DNA of 64,000 bases from Sipunculus nudus (Eukaryota > Annelida > Sipuncula > Golfingiida > Sipunculidae). How positions within the stretch are numbered: position 1 is the stretch's first letter; the number at the start of each line of letters is the position of its first letter. Positions 36,465 through 49,512 of this stretch are shown one piece after another. Made by a program: the position numbers and the translations under genes. The stretch covers positions 68,490,926-68,554,925 of the forward strand of contig CM049309.1 in NCBI GenBank assembly GCA_026874595.1, given 5' to 3'. Under the pieces are notes generated by a model that did no database searches, had not been told where the DNA came from, and worked only from the letters and a program-made list of their open reading frames with translations.

Positions 36465-38087
36465 TTACACACGTTTTTCACAGACCGCTCCCAGGAAAGC
36501 CATGCCGCATGGGTAGTCATGCCATTTACAGCTGTCCTTATTTGCCAGAGCGAGACAGTTCTCTCTGTCCTTCCCGGCCGGTTGTCCGCCATACCAGTTA
36601 CTCTAAAGGATAGCCTGGTAAGTGGATGTCCACCGCCATGAACCTTCTCTTGCGACGTCTGATCCGGAAGTCCAGTAGCTGTTTTGTCTGTTAGGAACAG
36701 CTGTAGATGAGAAAACATATCCAGTCCACTTATATTTCCTTATCTAAAGCAATTTGGTTGCAGAAAAAATATTTTACACAAGGCCCTTTATGCGAAGCCA
36801 AATCTAAGGCATAATATTTATTCCTCTGTCAGCGTCAAATTTTCAGGGAAGAAGTGAAAACAGCCTGTATATAAGGACCAGACTAAAAAACCTGCCTCTG
36901 TTCTAAGATCACCATTATAAAAAGAACAGGCATACATGTTGACCTGGTCTTCAAATTGATAGAGGATTTTTGAAAGGAAGGGTGGGGGCATAATCCAGCG
37001 GTGTTTACAGACACTGATATAAACGATATTTTATTGCAAACAAGCAGTAAGGATAAAAATACGGGGTAATGTTTGCCGATATGCATGATTTTTTACGAAG
37101 ATTTGGTTGGTAGAAAGTGCTCCCGTGTTTTATGACCTGTAATATGCAAATACTACAGGCACAATACCAAATCATATTGAGCAATATTAATTACTCTTTT
37201 TCCCTTGTATATACAATATGTGTGCTCACACACTTTAAATCCACTAAAACTTTAATATCTGTTGTCAGGATGTATTACTCACGAAATCCTGGATGGCGGC
37301 TGATGATCCATTTAACATGAAGTTGTTCTCTCTGTGATTCTATACTGACTAGATCCCCTCCACAACTCTGACAGTAGCGTTTAGCCTCCATCCAGGCCGA
37401 CTGTCTTTTCACTAGTTTGTAGCAGGACTTCCCATTGTTGCCATGGAAGCAATAAGCAAACCCAGGTGGGCAGTGGTCTGAATAAAAAGTGTCGTTCGCT
37501 AGGATAAGTTAAGTCGAATAAAAAAACTCCCTTTATCTGTATACCTCAAATCTCTAATTGCCTCCGCCAGGATAATATATGTTCATCCCTGTTTGTGTGT
37601 GCGTATGCGTGTGATTGTTCACAACTTTTTAAAGCAGTCAGGAATGGAATCTCATGAATTTTTCAGGGCATATCGGGAATGAGGGAAATTAGTTAGATAT
37701 TGGTGTGGATCCGACACATGATCCAGATTCAGTAATGTCAACAATGAATATTCAGAAATGTAAAATCCTTTTTATGATTCAAGTATCTATCATTACAAAT
37801 GTTGTATGTATGAGGGTTTCATAAAGATACAAAATTTCTAAACGCTCAACACTTCTGTCAATGTAAGAATTTTAAAGCGACATATATAATACAGGTACCA
37901 ATATATTCCAAAGAGAAAACGCATTTTTTCTTGTTAATTAAACGTGCTTTATAGGTGATTAGGCCTCTTTAAACAAAGCATGAATGAAAAGCATGTTTAT
38001 GCAACATTTAGGCAGACGGGACGATCGTACAAAATCGCTGATTGCTAGCAGGGTTGCTGCCAAAAGAAATGCACGAGACGCTTCCAT
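36465..38087 (-). pseudogene. Secreted C-type lectin-domain protein, with one in-frame stop
   Basis: Putative exons on the - strand: signal-peptide exon from ATG 38087 (MEASRAFLLAATLLAISDF, donor not resolved), 37477-37283 (HCPPGFAYCF, SCYKLV, WMEAKRYC, GGDLVSIES) and 36700-36465 (NSYWTSGSD, GSWRW, SNWYGGQP, ENCLAL, VCEKRV, stop). The last two join in phase (one base plus two) and together make one whole C-type lectin domain with its conserved cysteines. The sugar-site motifs are altered: QPA where QPD or EPN is usual, and WHD where WND is usual, so calcium-dependent sugar binding is doubtful. A TAG at 36605-36603 interrupts the reading where relatives often have Tyr before SNW. It may be a pseudogene, a null allele or a sequencing error. 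Confidence 0.78.
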
Positions 38088-38591
38088 TTCCCAAGCACCT
38101 ACAAAAGAAAAGAAAACGACCTCTTGATCATGGGGCTCAGCTTAAAATGATAATAAGAATATTTGTATACAATATTTGTATATAAAATAATGAAATGAGA
38201 CAACACTTTAAATTATTTTTTATATCATAATTTTAGTTGGCCAAAAAGATATTTATTAAAGAGAAAGATATTTGTAAAATTAACAAACATTTCTTGAATC
38301 ATGTTAGATATCTGAACTAATGATTAATTTCTGTGAAATTTTGCTTGATAGTCATAATTGATTTAGTGCATCAACATTTTACCTAAAGAAGGCACCTCTG
38401 ACCCCTGTGTGAGAATAAATTAAACATTCCTTACAGGAATCCAGTGTGCATAGGTCACACATTTAGGGGAGAGATATTAAATTTAAGCTAGTTAAGGACC
38501 TGTGTAAAAATCCAAAATTCTGGTATACGCAATATTGATATATAATTGATATATAATATTCAAATATATACCTAATTCCTTTCATATAGGA

Positions 38592-38618
38592 AATATATAT
38601 ATATATATATATATATAT

Positions 38619-38652
<34 letters not shown>
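38592..38652. repeat. (AT)n followed by (AG)n microsatellite
   Basis: About 28 bp of alternating AT, then 32 bp of alternating AG, upstream of the lectin gene. Confidence 0.9.
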
Positions 38653-38655
<3 letters not shown>

Positions 38656-38829
38656 TTATTATGCCAAATATGAACACAATATCACGAGTGAATTTGATAT
38701 TAAGCACTGCACTCTTGAAGTGTTATAAAGGTTTTTAATGAAAATGATTTTTTTTAGTTTTGTTAAACTTAGGTAGGTCTAACAGTGTAGCGAATTTGAA
38801 AGTCATATTTCAAACCATGTCAAAAAGTA

Positions 38830-38911
38830 AAAGTTTAACAGACGGACGGACGACTGACGCTGAACCACCGCTATACTATGTTTAGTTGACTTACAGTCAG
38901 CTGAGCTAAAA
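38830..38911 (-). repeat. End of a TTTTAGCTCAGCTGA-type repeat, inverted orientation
   Basis: The + strand reads GACGGACGGACGACTG, then TAGTTGACTTACAGTCAGC and TGAGCTAAAA. This is the reverse complement of the palindromic end plus CCGTC run seen at 2967-3070. The left extent is unclear. Confidence 0.6.
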
Positions 38912-39806
38912 ACAGTGGCATTTCCAGGATTTTGCTATAGAGGGGGACACAACTGATGTTTATAATGTACTTCGCTAAGCATCTCTGTAAAAACGAGCGT
39001 CGAATGTTTTATACAAAAATAACAAGGCCATATGTTCATCCTCGTTTGTGACTTTAACAAGTGGCATTTTTAATATAAAATCTGCAATGAATGAGCATTT
39101 TAATCTTAAATAAATAAAAGATTTAATACATGGCATATAATGATTTTGAGATCCTAAAATTGAAATGCTATTAAAATAACCCAACTTTGCATCCATATAT
39201 ATTTACCAGGAATGGCAATAGATATGAGCCCTTGAATCATTTGAATTTCAAAAACTCAAAAAACGAGGTTCCTGCTAGATCTCAAAATGATCCGTCAGTG
39301 ATTATGTTTAACAAATTTTACCACCAAACAGTTTAAATCACAATTCCTAAATCTTCACTAATACGACATATCATTTAAACATATATTATGAAACACGTCT
39401 ATATTCTTGAAGCAAAGTGTAAAATAAAAATTATAGGGATATTGGACAATAGAGAGAATCAAAACTTAAATGAAATTCTTGGTTGGTTTCATCCCAACCC
39501 CCACAAATCCATCCTTTCAATGCCCTTCCTTATTTTGAAGCCGCGGGTGACTTTTTTTCCACCACACCGAACTTATAATTTACTTGGTATAATGAAACAA
39601 AGGAAGAATTGAACTCACTTCATAGTAAGTTCTCTTTAAATTAGTACTTATTGTTCGCCACCCTTGAGTGACGCGAATCGTCACCTGGGGTAACTGCGCT
39701 ACGACCTGAGGCCAAGGACGATAGCCTTGTCCCTGTTTATTTGACTGTATTCTGATTGTATTTTACGGAAAGGCTGTGTTCTTTTGGTCAAAATCTGCTC
39801 GCAATC
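38912..39806. other. Flank and possible 5' untranslated region of the second LINE
   Basis: AT-rich to about 39640. From 39650 it becomes GC-richer (GTGACGCGAATCGTCACC, an inverted repeat, then TACGACCTGAGG), which may be the LINE's 5' untranslated region. No target-site duplication could be matched to the tail at 44882. Confidence 0.4.
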
Positions 39807-41560
39807 ATGTCAGATGAGATGATCAGTAAATCAAATCAATTACTTGACAAACTACCAGTCAGTGTTATTGAAGAACTAAATGAACATGTTGACAACACAA
39901 AACATCGCTGGTTAGAAACGATAAAATTTATGCATAAAGACGAGCTGCTGGGCTTTAACAAAGCAAAGTGTTTCTCAGAAATAAAGAAAGAAATGGGAGT
40001 GCTGCTGCTGTTGGTGGCCACCCCTGTTAGAAATTGTAAATCTTGGTTCATCTCGAATGGCCTGAACAATGAAGTTCAGACCCGTTACTGAAACGTTGAT
40101 TTTGCCGAGCATTGATCGATCTGTTATCAGCAAGGCCAACACGACACCAGAGAGAACAATGACATCTAAAATATTTTATTCTGAAACTCTAAATATCGCT
40201 TCAATTGAATTGTCACCCTGTTCTGTATTGGACAACTTTAACTCGTCAATCCCTTTAAAATCACCACCGCCTTCACAACTTTTCTGTACAATGTCTCCAG
40301 ACATTCAAAACCAACAACAATCCGATAAAGACAAAACAACAAAAGACCTCGCAGAACCTCTAAGCCCAAACGAAGCTCGTACCCAAGCCAGCCCACCGAA
40401 GCGGAGCAAACGAAATGCGGGCAAACGGCAACCAAGAAACATTAAACAAAAGAAAGAGTCAACAACAATTAAACCGTCAAACAGCCTCACCGGAGAATTT
40501 CACTGAACGGAACAATGCCGCCACGGCAGAGAGTACGCTGACCAACCAATGGTTCGTTGCTGCATTTGTATGGTCTGGTACCACCCCGTGTGTGTTGGTG
40601 AAAGTGACACAACACAAGGAATATGGACCTGCCATGCGTGCAGAAATATACCCAGTGTGTTACAGTCTCTGTCCTCTAAAATTGAAATGTTGATTAAGAT
40701 TAACCAAAACTTGCAACAAACTATAGACATGCACACGAAAAACACTCATGGTTGTCCTCATTGTCACTGTAAATCGGTTCACGAACAAAGCCTGCGCATA
40801 TCCAATACTCCTGACGACTCTCACCCTCATGAGATCTCTGTCTCCTGATAAACTCCTGGAGTCTACTGCAAATTTAAACCATTCACAATCGTATTCAGAG
40901 GATGATATGTCAGCTGTAATCAAGCCTCCATTCGACTCGGCCGTCGGTGATGACGTGACAGACTTGTTTTCCGACAACGACCCATCCGAACCTCGAACGG
41001 TCTCATCGTCAACTCAAACTACTTACCTGCCTCCTGATGTAACTGTACTTAGAGATTCAATGATCAAAGACTTTGACTCTGTTTCTCTCTCTGCATCAAC
41101 CAAAGCACAGGTAACTGTGGGCTCTAGTGCATACACATTTGAACATGCAGTTGAAAAGATTAAATCTATAAAATCTGAATACCTTATAATACATGTAGGC
41201 ACCAACCATGTCAGCCATGAAAGCGCTGATATCACCATCCGCAAATTCCGAAAACTCGAAACAGTTATTTAACAGAATCCCTTTGTCAAACATGTCACAA
41301 TGAGCACGATCATTCAACGGCCCTCACAGGTTTATTTTAGAAGAATCAAACTAATAAATGCTGCCCTTGAACTCTATGCAAACAAAAATGGGTGGTCACT
41401 CTTAAAAAACGATGACTTTGGCCCTTCAATTCTTAAATCTGACCAATTTCACCTGAATAAAAAAGGTAACAAAGCCTTCAGGTCAAACATACAGGATATT
41501 ATTTTAATGGCAACTTCTCTTTCATCACATTCAGAAGTGTCGCATGATTCGGCGTTATGA
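39807..41560 (+). pseudogene. ORF1 remnant of the older LINE: PHD finger and damaged SGNH esterase
   Basis: It starts MSDEMISKSNQLLDKLPV, parallel to the other copy, then shifts frame near 40075 and 40505 and at further points. The PHD finger is readable at 40510-40660 (EQC, RCCIC, WYHPVC, WTCHAC). The esterase reads VLRDSM where an active enzyme has GDS, keeps HVGTNHVS, meets a TAA at 41270-41272, and resumes to DQFHLNKKGN. Its final TGA overlaps the next ATG, as in the other copy (41557-41560). Confidence 0.82.
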
Positions 41561-44506
41561 ACTACGTCCATTTCTCCGAATCATAATCATCAACTTGAAG
41601 ATCTGTCCTCCTTCTCTAAATTAAATAACGCTGCCGACTCGCCTGACTTTAACAGTATATATAATACTTTCTTAAAGAAGCTTTGTAACAACCGAGGACT
41701 TAGTATAACCCACTTGAATATCAGGAGTCTGCTGCCTAAACTCGATGAACTAGCATGGTTGTTAGAATCATCTTAGGTACACATAGTCTGCCTATGTGAA
41801 ACGTGGTTAGACTCAACCATTTCTGACTCTGAATTAAATATCAGAGGCTACCATATATACCGTAAAGACAGAAATAGGCATGGCGGAGGAGTTGCTATAC
41901 TTGTCAGAAATGATTTATGTTCCGAGTATTGTTCTAAATTGTCTGAAAATGACTCCGAATGTATCTGGGTAGATGTAATATTGAACAACATGCATGTAAT
42001 AATTGCGTGTATATATAGACCACCCTCTTCTGACCACAATTATCTATATAAACTTATAAATAATATCGAACAAGCTATGTCGGAACATCGCCACACCGAA
42101 ATTTCAGGGGATTTTAATATAGATTATTCCGCTCAGGATACTCTTTTGAATTCTGAGCTACTGCATATGGAATCATCTTTTAACCTCCATCAACTAAAAT
42201 CATGTCCTACACGTGTAGCCCCTACATCCTCTACTTTGATCGATCCGATTTTTACTAATTGTAAGTTAAAACATTCCAGATTTGGTGTTATTCCTTGGTC
42301 TCTAAGTGACCATTGTATAATTTATACACACCTTAAGTATCATGTTCAGAATAATGTATACATAAAGATAAATTTGTCACTATCAGATCGTATAATCGAT
42401 GCGACCTTAGTGCTTTCAGACAAGCCATTGAAGCTTCCGTCACGTTTCGTTGTCTTTGTGATATACCCGATGTGTGCTCAGCCTGGGAACTCTGGCGTGT
42501 TGAATTTTTAACTATCTGCAAAGAGCATGCACCTTAGAAAACCTTTCGTGTTAAGCGTGACCGTAAAAATCCTTGGATGATTCGACACATTCAACAATTA
42601 ATTTATCGTCGTGAAAGAGCTAGAAAAGTTGCCATAAAAAATGGCAGTCCCGCCTTATGGAATTAATTCTGCATTCTACGTAATCGAGTGACCCGCGTAA
42701 TAAGAACACAGTAAAGGAATTTTTACCATGATAAAATAAACTCATAAACCTCTTCCAAACAAAAGTGGCAAACTCTTAAACACGTGATTCAACCAAAAAA
42801 TAGCTGCGAGCATAACTCTGTCAGCTTCACCGCCGACGAACTCAATGAATATTTTACCTCAATTGGAGAGAAATTATCCAATACGTTTACCGACGAGACA
42901 CAAAAGCAATTCTATATAATTAATCCCTCTGATTCTATTTATGAGTTTGCACAAATTAATAGCCTTACTGTTATTAATCATCTGCAACACCTGAAAAGCA
43001 AACCTGGCCTTGACCTATTAATCTTGTCTGGCATTTTGCTTTGTGATGCCGCAGATCTCGCTCCTTCTCTTACGCATATTTTTAACCAGTCTCTTACTAC
43101 TGGAGTAGTTCCCCATGACTGAAAATGCGCAAGAGTAGTCCCAATATATAAAGGTAAGGGTAAATTAAACGAAATAGGTAATTACCGTCCTATATCTGTA
43201 ACGTGTAATATTGTCAAAATTCTTGAAAAACACGTCAAAATTTCTCTTATTGCTTATTTAAGGAATCATGATCTCCTCTCAACTGGACAAACTGCTTTCC
43301 TGTCAAATAACTCCACTAAAACTGCTCTTCATCATTTAGTTGACAACTGGCTCTCTGTTATTGATCAGGGCAATCTTAATGCCGCGTGTTTTCTCGATGT
43401 AAAAAAGGGCTTTGATTCACTAACACACAGTATTCTTTTGAACAAATTAGACAATATATGGAGTTTATGAGACTTCTCTAAAGTGGTTAAATGATCACAA
43501 ACAATATGTAACCTTCGCAAATAGTATTTCGGATGTAAAAAATTATAACAACAGGTGTACCTCAAGGCACCGTCCTCGGTCCAATACTCTTTTTAATATA
43601 TCTGAACGACTTACCTGCTAATATCCCTGGAGCAAAATGCTCTATCTATGCCGATGATATCATGATATATGTAAACGGCCCAGACGTTATTACAGCCCTA
43701 AACAAACTTCAGACTGGCCTTTCCCAAGAAGTTAACTGGATACGTAATAATAAGCTTTCAATAAATGCTGAAATTAGCTTCGATGTTAATACACTAAAAC
43801 AACGTAGGTCTGACGATAACCTATCAATTAGTGTAGGAAATTGTTATATTGTGAGTGTTGATGATGTTCGGCATTTGGGCATTGAAATTGACCCCCATCT
43901 TTCCTGGGAGAATCAGACAAAAGTAGTAATAAAGAAACTATGCTCGAAGTTAGGACTACTGCACCGAATTAGTAAATTTCTCCCTGAAAAGTATTTGAAT
44001 ACATATTATCACGCGTTCATTAAACCAAATATTGACTATGGCCTTACTGTTTGGGGAAATTGTGCTCGTACATTTCGTCTTCCAATTCAGCGGCTTCAGG
44101 GCCGAGCAGCCAGAATTATCTCAGGCATTTATGATCACTCGCACAGCAGTTTGGCAATTATCCATGACAATGGATGGATGAACATAGAGCAACGATATGT
44201 ATATCTTTTATCGATATTGACATATAAATGTATCAATGGACTCGCCCCCTCTTATCTTATTAAGAACTTTACTTTTACCCGTGATGTTCATCAGTATAAC
44301 ACCCGTTTATCAGTAAATTCCCATGTTAATCTTCCGAAACCACGCATAGAAATCCTAAAAAACTCATCTTTTTATGCAGGCAGTGTTCTATGGAATAGCC
44401 TTCCGACAAAACTAAAAAATGCCAACAATCTAAAGAGCTTAAAAAGGCTAGCGCGCACATATTTCCTTGCATATAATACCTTTCATTTTCTACTTGTATA
44501 CAGCTA
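41557..44506 (+). pseudogene. ORF2 remnant of the older LINE: endonuclease and reverse transcriptase
   Basis: The endonuclease is recognisable at about 41700-42330: HLNIRSLLPKLDEL, then a stop at 41774-41776, CLCETWLDS, RKDRNRHGGGVAI, CIYRPPSSDHN, GDFNID and SLSDHCIIY. The reverse transcriptase runs from about 43020: a Trp to TGA change at 43120-43122, ARVVPIYKGKGK, NYRPISVT, FLDVKKGFDSL, GVPQGTVLGP and YADD near 43652, then the open stretch 43662-44507 with the C-terminal TYKCINGLAP and LWNSLP blocks. Several stops and frameshifts make it inactive. Confidence 0.88.
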
Positions 44507-44882
44507 AATAATACTAATACTTGAGCTTCATCTAATTTTTCATTTCCGTACTTATGCGCATCTTATGTAGTCTTTTATATATACATTTCATTTATATTGT
44601 ACACAATTGTGCTTTATTTGTATTTTAACTTTGTTTTATGTATTTTGCAACTGTGTTGCATACTTTTCATAACGAAACTTGACCACATGTATTTGTACTT
44701 TAACTTTAGCTGTGTTTACGTCACCGCGTTTTTCTGTGATTGTATGATGAAATGTTAGTTTATGGACTTATTGAATATTGTATTTTATTGTGATGTATCT
44801 ATGTATTACAGGGCCCTTCTGTAAACAGAATTTTATTCTGATTAAGGCTACCCTGAAAGATGTTGTAATAAATAAATAAATA

Positions 44883-46200
44883 TAATTATCATTCCTGAAA
44901 CCCTGTACATGAATCAAACAAACTGTTAAAGACGCCGAAATTCATCTACACACTACTAAGTCTGTGGCAGGTGCGCTTTCCACGGCTACCACAGGTTAGG
45001 TAGTAATTAAGACGATGCTGAAACCTTGCAAGTATTCTTCAGGCAAATTTTGGTTTTTCATGCAAATATTCCTCCCAACACCAACATCTACCTGTTTATA
45101 CATTCAGTTATACTTTATGGGATAGAAATTTGCAAAAAAGAATATGCCCTTTAAAGTGGGAACATTGCCTTGCCGAAATATGTTACTGCCTAAACTACAT
45201 AAAAATAAAATTGCAATATTTCCAGAACATTGCAAGCTATATTGTGTATGTGATTAAACTGGCCATAACGTATACCTTATTTCTGTTTTATTGTATCTCG
45301 CTATAGGGGAGATTTATTTTCACTATATAGACATTTATGCATGTACACGTATGCATGCAATAGGTATTAACTGTATGAGGGAGGGAACATTCCCAAGTCT
45401 TGACCAAGGGGCGTTTCAAGTTATTAGTATAGCTGGGGTTCTATTCCAAAAGAGTGGGGTGACTGAGAGAGAGAGAGTAAGGAAAGGCGTAAGCTTGCAT
45501 TAGAAAAAAACTATATCTGGTAACATCCACTTTGGCCATACTTAATGTGAAAGATAGCGAAAAAAAAATTATTTAGATTACGAACGTTAAAGGGGGCACA
45601 TGCCCTCTGTGCCCAACTCTTGATCCGCCTATGTAAAAATGCAGTAATCTTTACTCAAGTTCAAAAAAATTTGCACATCAATATTATTCTTACAGTTCAG
45701 TCTATTATACATATACTTCCTCTTTACCTTAATTTAATGCACTGCTAATTACCAGGATATGCCCTAAAGAGACCAGAGGTTCCAAAACCATTGACATTGA
45801 CAAATTGTAATTGTGTTCATTATCGGACAAAAGCAGATAACTATGAGCACTCTGATGATCGAGAAAAAAAAACAAGTTGGAAATAATTAATTTCATCATA
45901 AAACGAACACCTCCATACCCGACATTATTAAAGCCGGCGCATGGAGATCCTTGGTGCAACGGGCTATCATCCATGATCCGCAAAGACCGTTGAAAATACG
46001 AAAAATAAAGAACATATTATCATTATTATATTATAAGATATTATATTCTTCTACTTACCAAGGTTTGTCAGACACGAAGCACTGCATGCAATTAACACCT
46101 CTTCGACAGTACAACCTCCGTTCCTGGATCCCAGGTTATGTACTTTATGATTCTTGTTTGTCCCCTTCTTGCACACAGTTTAACTCTCCCTAGATAGCTA
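44883..46200. other. No firmly recognised gene
   Basis: AT-rich. A GTAAGT donor-like site on the - strand (rc of ACTTACC, near 46056) follows a short cysteine-containing open stretch, but no family could be named and the acceptor is weak. A small GGGCACATGCCCTCTGTGCCC patch near 45594 looks like part of a dispersed repeat. Confidence 0.3.
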
Positions 46201-46208
46201 CATTTAGA

Positions 46209-46362
46209 GGAAGCTAAGGTCTCAACGTGGGAGCCCGCCCACCTGGCTTTTACATACAAATTGTATGGTTACGAGGAACTCTAAAGGAAGCTAAGGTCTC
46301 AACGTGGGAGCCGGCCCACCTGGCATTTACCTACAAATTGTATGGTTACGAGGAACTTTATG
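46209..46362 (+). repeat. 77-bp tandem duplication
   Basis: Two units at 46209 and 46286, each starting GGAAGCTAAGGTCTCAACG, continuing GTGGGAGCC-GCCCACCTGGC and ending TTACGAGGAACT. They differ at only a few bases. Each unit contains a TGGGAGCC..GGCCCA-like inverted segment. Confidence 0.9.
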
Positions 46363-46657
46363 TGGGCACTAAAATCTTGTAAATCAGCATTTCAGCTTAG
46401 TCTGAATTACCATCGGTCACACAGCCTCTTACGGTTAAACAGGTGAAGCTCTTATCTTTTGGCTTGTTGACAACTGCGCGACACCTTTCCTTCCCCTCAG
46501 CATGGTATAACATCTGCAACACGTATATTTCCCTGTTTACTAAATTTACTTGCTACTTGAGGTCATGACTACTGCGAGTGAACTCGGAGTTTAAGGAGAT
46601 TTTTCTTTGCAATGTTTCTAATTGATATTAAACTGTATTGTTGTGCCATGGTGGAAA

Positions 46658-46712
<55 letters not shown>

Positions 46713-48372
46713 TTCTTAGTTGATTTTATCAGATATCAGCACTAGATGACAGCATTAGATGCATTATTTGACTGATACCGATGTACATACCGATGAAACA
46801 ATAAGATGAATGTGTTGTCCTCACCTTTCTCGGAGAAAGTCAGCTCACTTACAAACAAACAAAAATAAGGCACATATATGGGGGTTGGGACAGGGTGAGT
46901 GCATCAGTTCTATGGTTTTCACAAGAGTAAGGATAAATGTCAGGTGAAATAGCCAATTTGTGAATTGAGACTGAAGACAAACTGCTCGGTTAGTACAGAC
47001 GTTGGCTCCGCCTAATTCCCAATACCCCGTTTTGGGCCCGCGTCTTGTCCGTTTCCATCTTTCATCATTCCCGTTTCGGCTCCCTTATCAAATTATACAT
47101 AGCAGCATAGTCTATGTTGCAGCTATGAAAGAGATCTGCTGCCTGCATACATGAAGTGAACAGAACTTAGCCTCGTGCAATAAAAATTGTATTCAGTTTT
47201 GAAATTTTTTAAAAATATTATAGAACCCTTTTATTAATTATGAGAAATCACTTGTGTTTATCAATACAGTCATAAGTCTTGATCTGTACACGTTTGCCAT
47301 AGTAAGGGGTAGTTAAAGAAAATGATTAAAAAAATCATAAACTCTTGTACCATTTGATGTTGAACACTTCTTACTGGGGTTTAACATGAATTTGAAACGA
47401 CTTTGGTAAATGTATTTATTCTTTGTCACGGATGCTACACTAAAAAACACGTGAGTATATCAACCTTATATTTCAATGTGTAAATATTGTTATATGGGAC
47501 TAATAGTCCATGAGCCACAAGCCCAAAATAGGGGTGGTTGGTACCACCTGGGTTGACCTATATATTCTGAATGCTCTGTTTCTCTTCTTTACAGAAAGGT
47601 ATGAAAGCAATGCATAAGTGGTAGCTTTCCTTATGAAATTCGCCATTTATTAGAGACACCTCTCTCAATATTTTCTCTTAAAAATATGACAACTTAATGT
47701 TCCGTTGTTAGATTATAGTCCGAAAAATGCAAAATGGTTTCGGGCATTTAAAGGTTGCTGCATGAGTGCAAAGTGTCAGATTTTCAGGATATTTTTTTAC
47801 AGATTCTACTTTGTTTCAATATAAAATCAATAAAATATACAATTGCATTAAAAAACATTTGTTTTACTTATTCCATTTTCATTTTAAGTAGTTCATATAT
47901 AAATTCAATTTACCATCAAATTTCCCTGCATTCACAGGACAAATTATGTAAAATTACATTTGTAAGCAAAATTGTCAGCTGCCAGATGAAAATCATCTTG
48001 CCCATATACAAAGTACAACACAAAATATTAAATTATCGACTTCACCAGTGTCATCTGTAATAGAGGAAAATCACAAAGAATCTGTTACCTATGTTTATGG
48101 ACAATGGTTCGAAGGTGAAAATGACCTCTCAAAATGTAACTAAAAATTAAAGGTGCGGTCCTCGCCAATGTCTAGGCTAGCGCCATCAGGGGGCGCTTTC
48201 CAATGAGTTTGTGTGGGTTTGAAATCTATTAAAATAGCTTAAAATACCCAAACACAAAGAATTAAAGAGACATGCAGTTTTAATCATAAGACTGTTACAG
48301 TCATCTTCATGCATTACTTCTACCTGCAGGATTGAACACATCTTTCAACAACTTAACTCTTTATACTGCACA

Positions 48373-48448
<76 letters not shown>

Positions 48449-49512
48449 CCTGAACTTGTAGGAGCACATATCTGCATGCCTCTAGGAAGCCATTAAGTCA
48501 AGTTAAACATATCCAGAATGTAAGTACTATGTATTCCGATTTACCCTCAAAAGCTATCATTTATCAAAATGGGTACCTGTGTAAGTATTAGCTGTATAAT
48601 TTTCACTTTAAGTATTTTAGTGCACATTTATATTTAGTCAAACAAAAGTTAAGTGTTTTACGAATCTGAAAGTATCCATGCAGTTGAGGTCTTCATCTAT
48701 TGACTGTTGCATATATACACATATCCAGTGTCTAAACATCTTCTGCACCATTATCTCTTGTTGTGCGAGTGACTTGATCATTTTGTTTAATAGTCCATGC
48801 AGCAGTCAAACGATCGGGAAGGGCAGCTTTGGCATATCTGATCAAATGAACTTTTTCGGCCCCTTCGACACCACCAGCAAAATCATATTTATAAAAAAGG
48901 TACATTTGGTATCTGCCTTCAAAATCTTAAGAAAAGATTCTCAAAATCTTATGTCTGAGAATCTTTTCTTGTTTTGCTTGTCTTAGCCAAATACACACAT
49001 TTGACAATGAACCTGGTTAGGTTTGTCAAAGTGTTGGGATACCAGTTGAGATAAACCGAATTTCCAACCAGGTCTGGCCTCTTAACTGTTCATTACACTT
49101 TCATGGATCAGCAGATAATGGTCCATTATGATCAAACGAATGCTACAGGTGCTCGTGAACCGGTCAATATGGACGGAGGAGCAACATACCGCATTCGTCA
49201 TTGCTAGAAAGCAATATATTTTTATGGTTTCCCAATGAAATCATCATAACAGGTAGTTGTCTGAATATGCAATCTTGTTGTCAGGTTTTGGTGGACCAAT
49301 TCCGGTTCCGGCCCGTCGCAATGTGCGTTTAAGTCCCTCATGCTGTTTTTGCATGTCCATATTGCTCCCGTTTCATGTTTATAATGTTACATTATATGTG
49401 TACTGTATCTTCAGATGTAACTATTTTGTACTGTGATTAAACCTCGTACGGTGTTCCTCTTGCTTGTCACCAGGCGGTACTTCTACGGGGTGGCTGGCTC
49501 ATGATTAAGCCT
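46363..49512. other. No recognised gene; (TA)n tracts and a hairpin
   Basis: It holds (TA)n tracts at about 46661-46708 and 48377-48446, and a perfect 15-bp inverted repeat (listed separately). Open frames at 47755-48060 and 48678-48986 (+) have no family resemblance. A GC-richer patch near 48155-48210 is unassigned. Confidence 0.4.
48929..48970. repeat. Perfect 15-bp inverted repeat with a 12-base loop
   Basis: Arms AAGAAAAGATTCTCA (48929-48943) and TGAGAATCTTTTCTT (48956-48970) pair without mismatch. No coding or transposon context explains it. Confidence 0.9.

Larger units (their letters stand above)
39807..44882 (+). mobile_element. Older CR1-like LINE copy, heavily broken
   Basis: It has the same plan as the 25-kb element: ORF1 39807-41560, ORF2 41557 to about 44506, then a 3' region ending GGGCCCTTCTGTAAACAG and (AATA)n. 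Protein similarity to the other copy is clear throughout but far from identity, so the two belong to different subfamilies or separated long ago. Both reading frames carry several stops and frameshifts. The left boundary is uncertain. Confidence 0.88.

Noticed and set aside
46057-46130. Short cysteine-containing exon on the - strand before a GTAAGT donor
   Set aside because: The donor is good, but the acceptor is weak, neighbouring exons cannot be found and no family fits.
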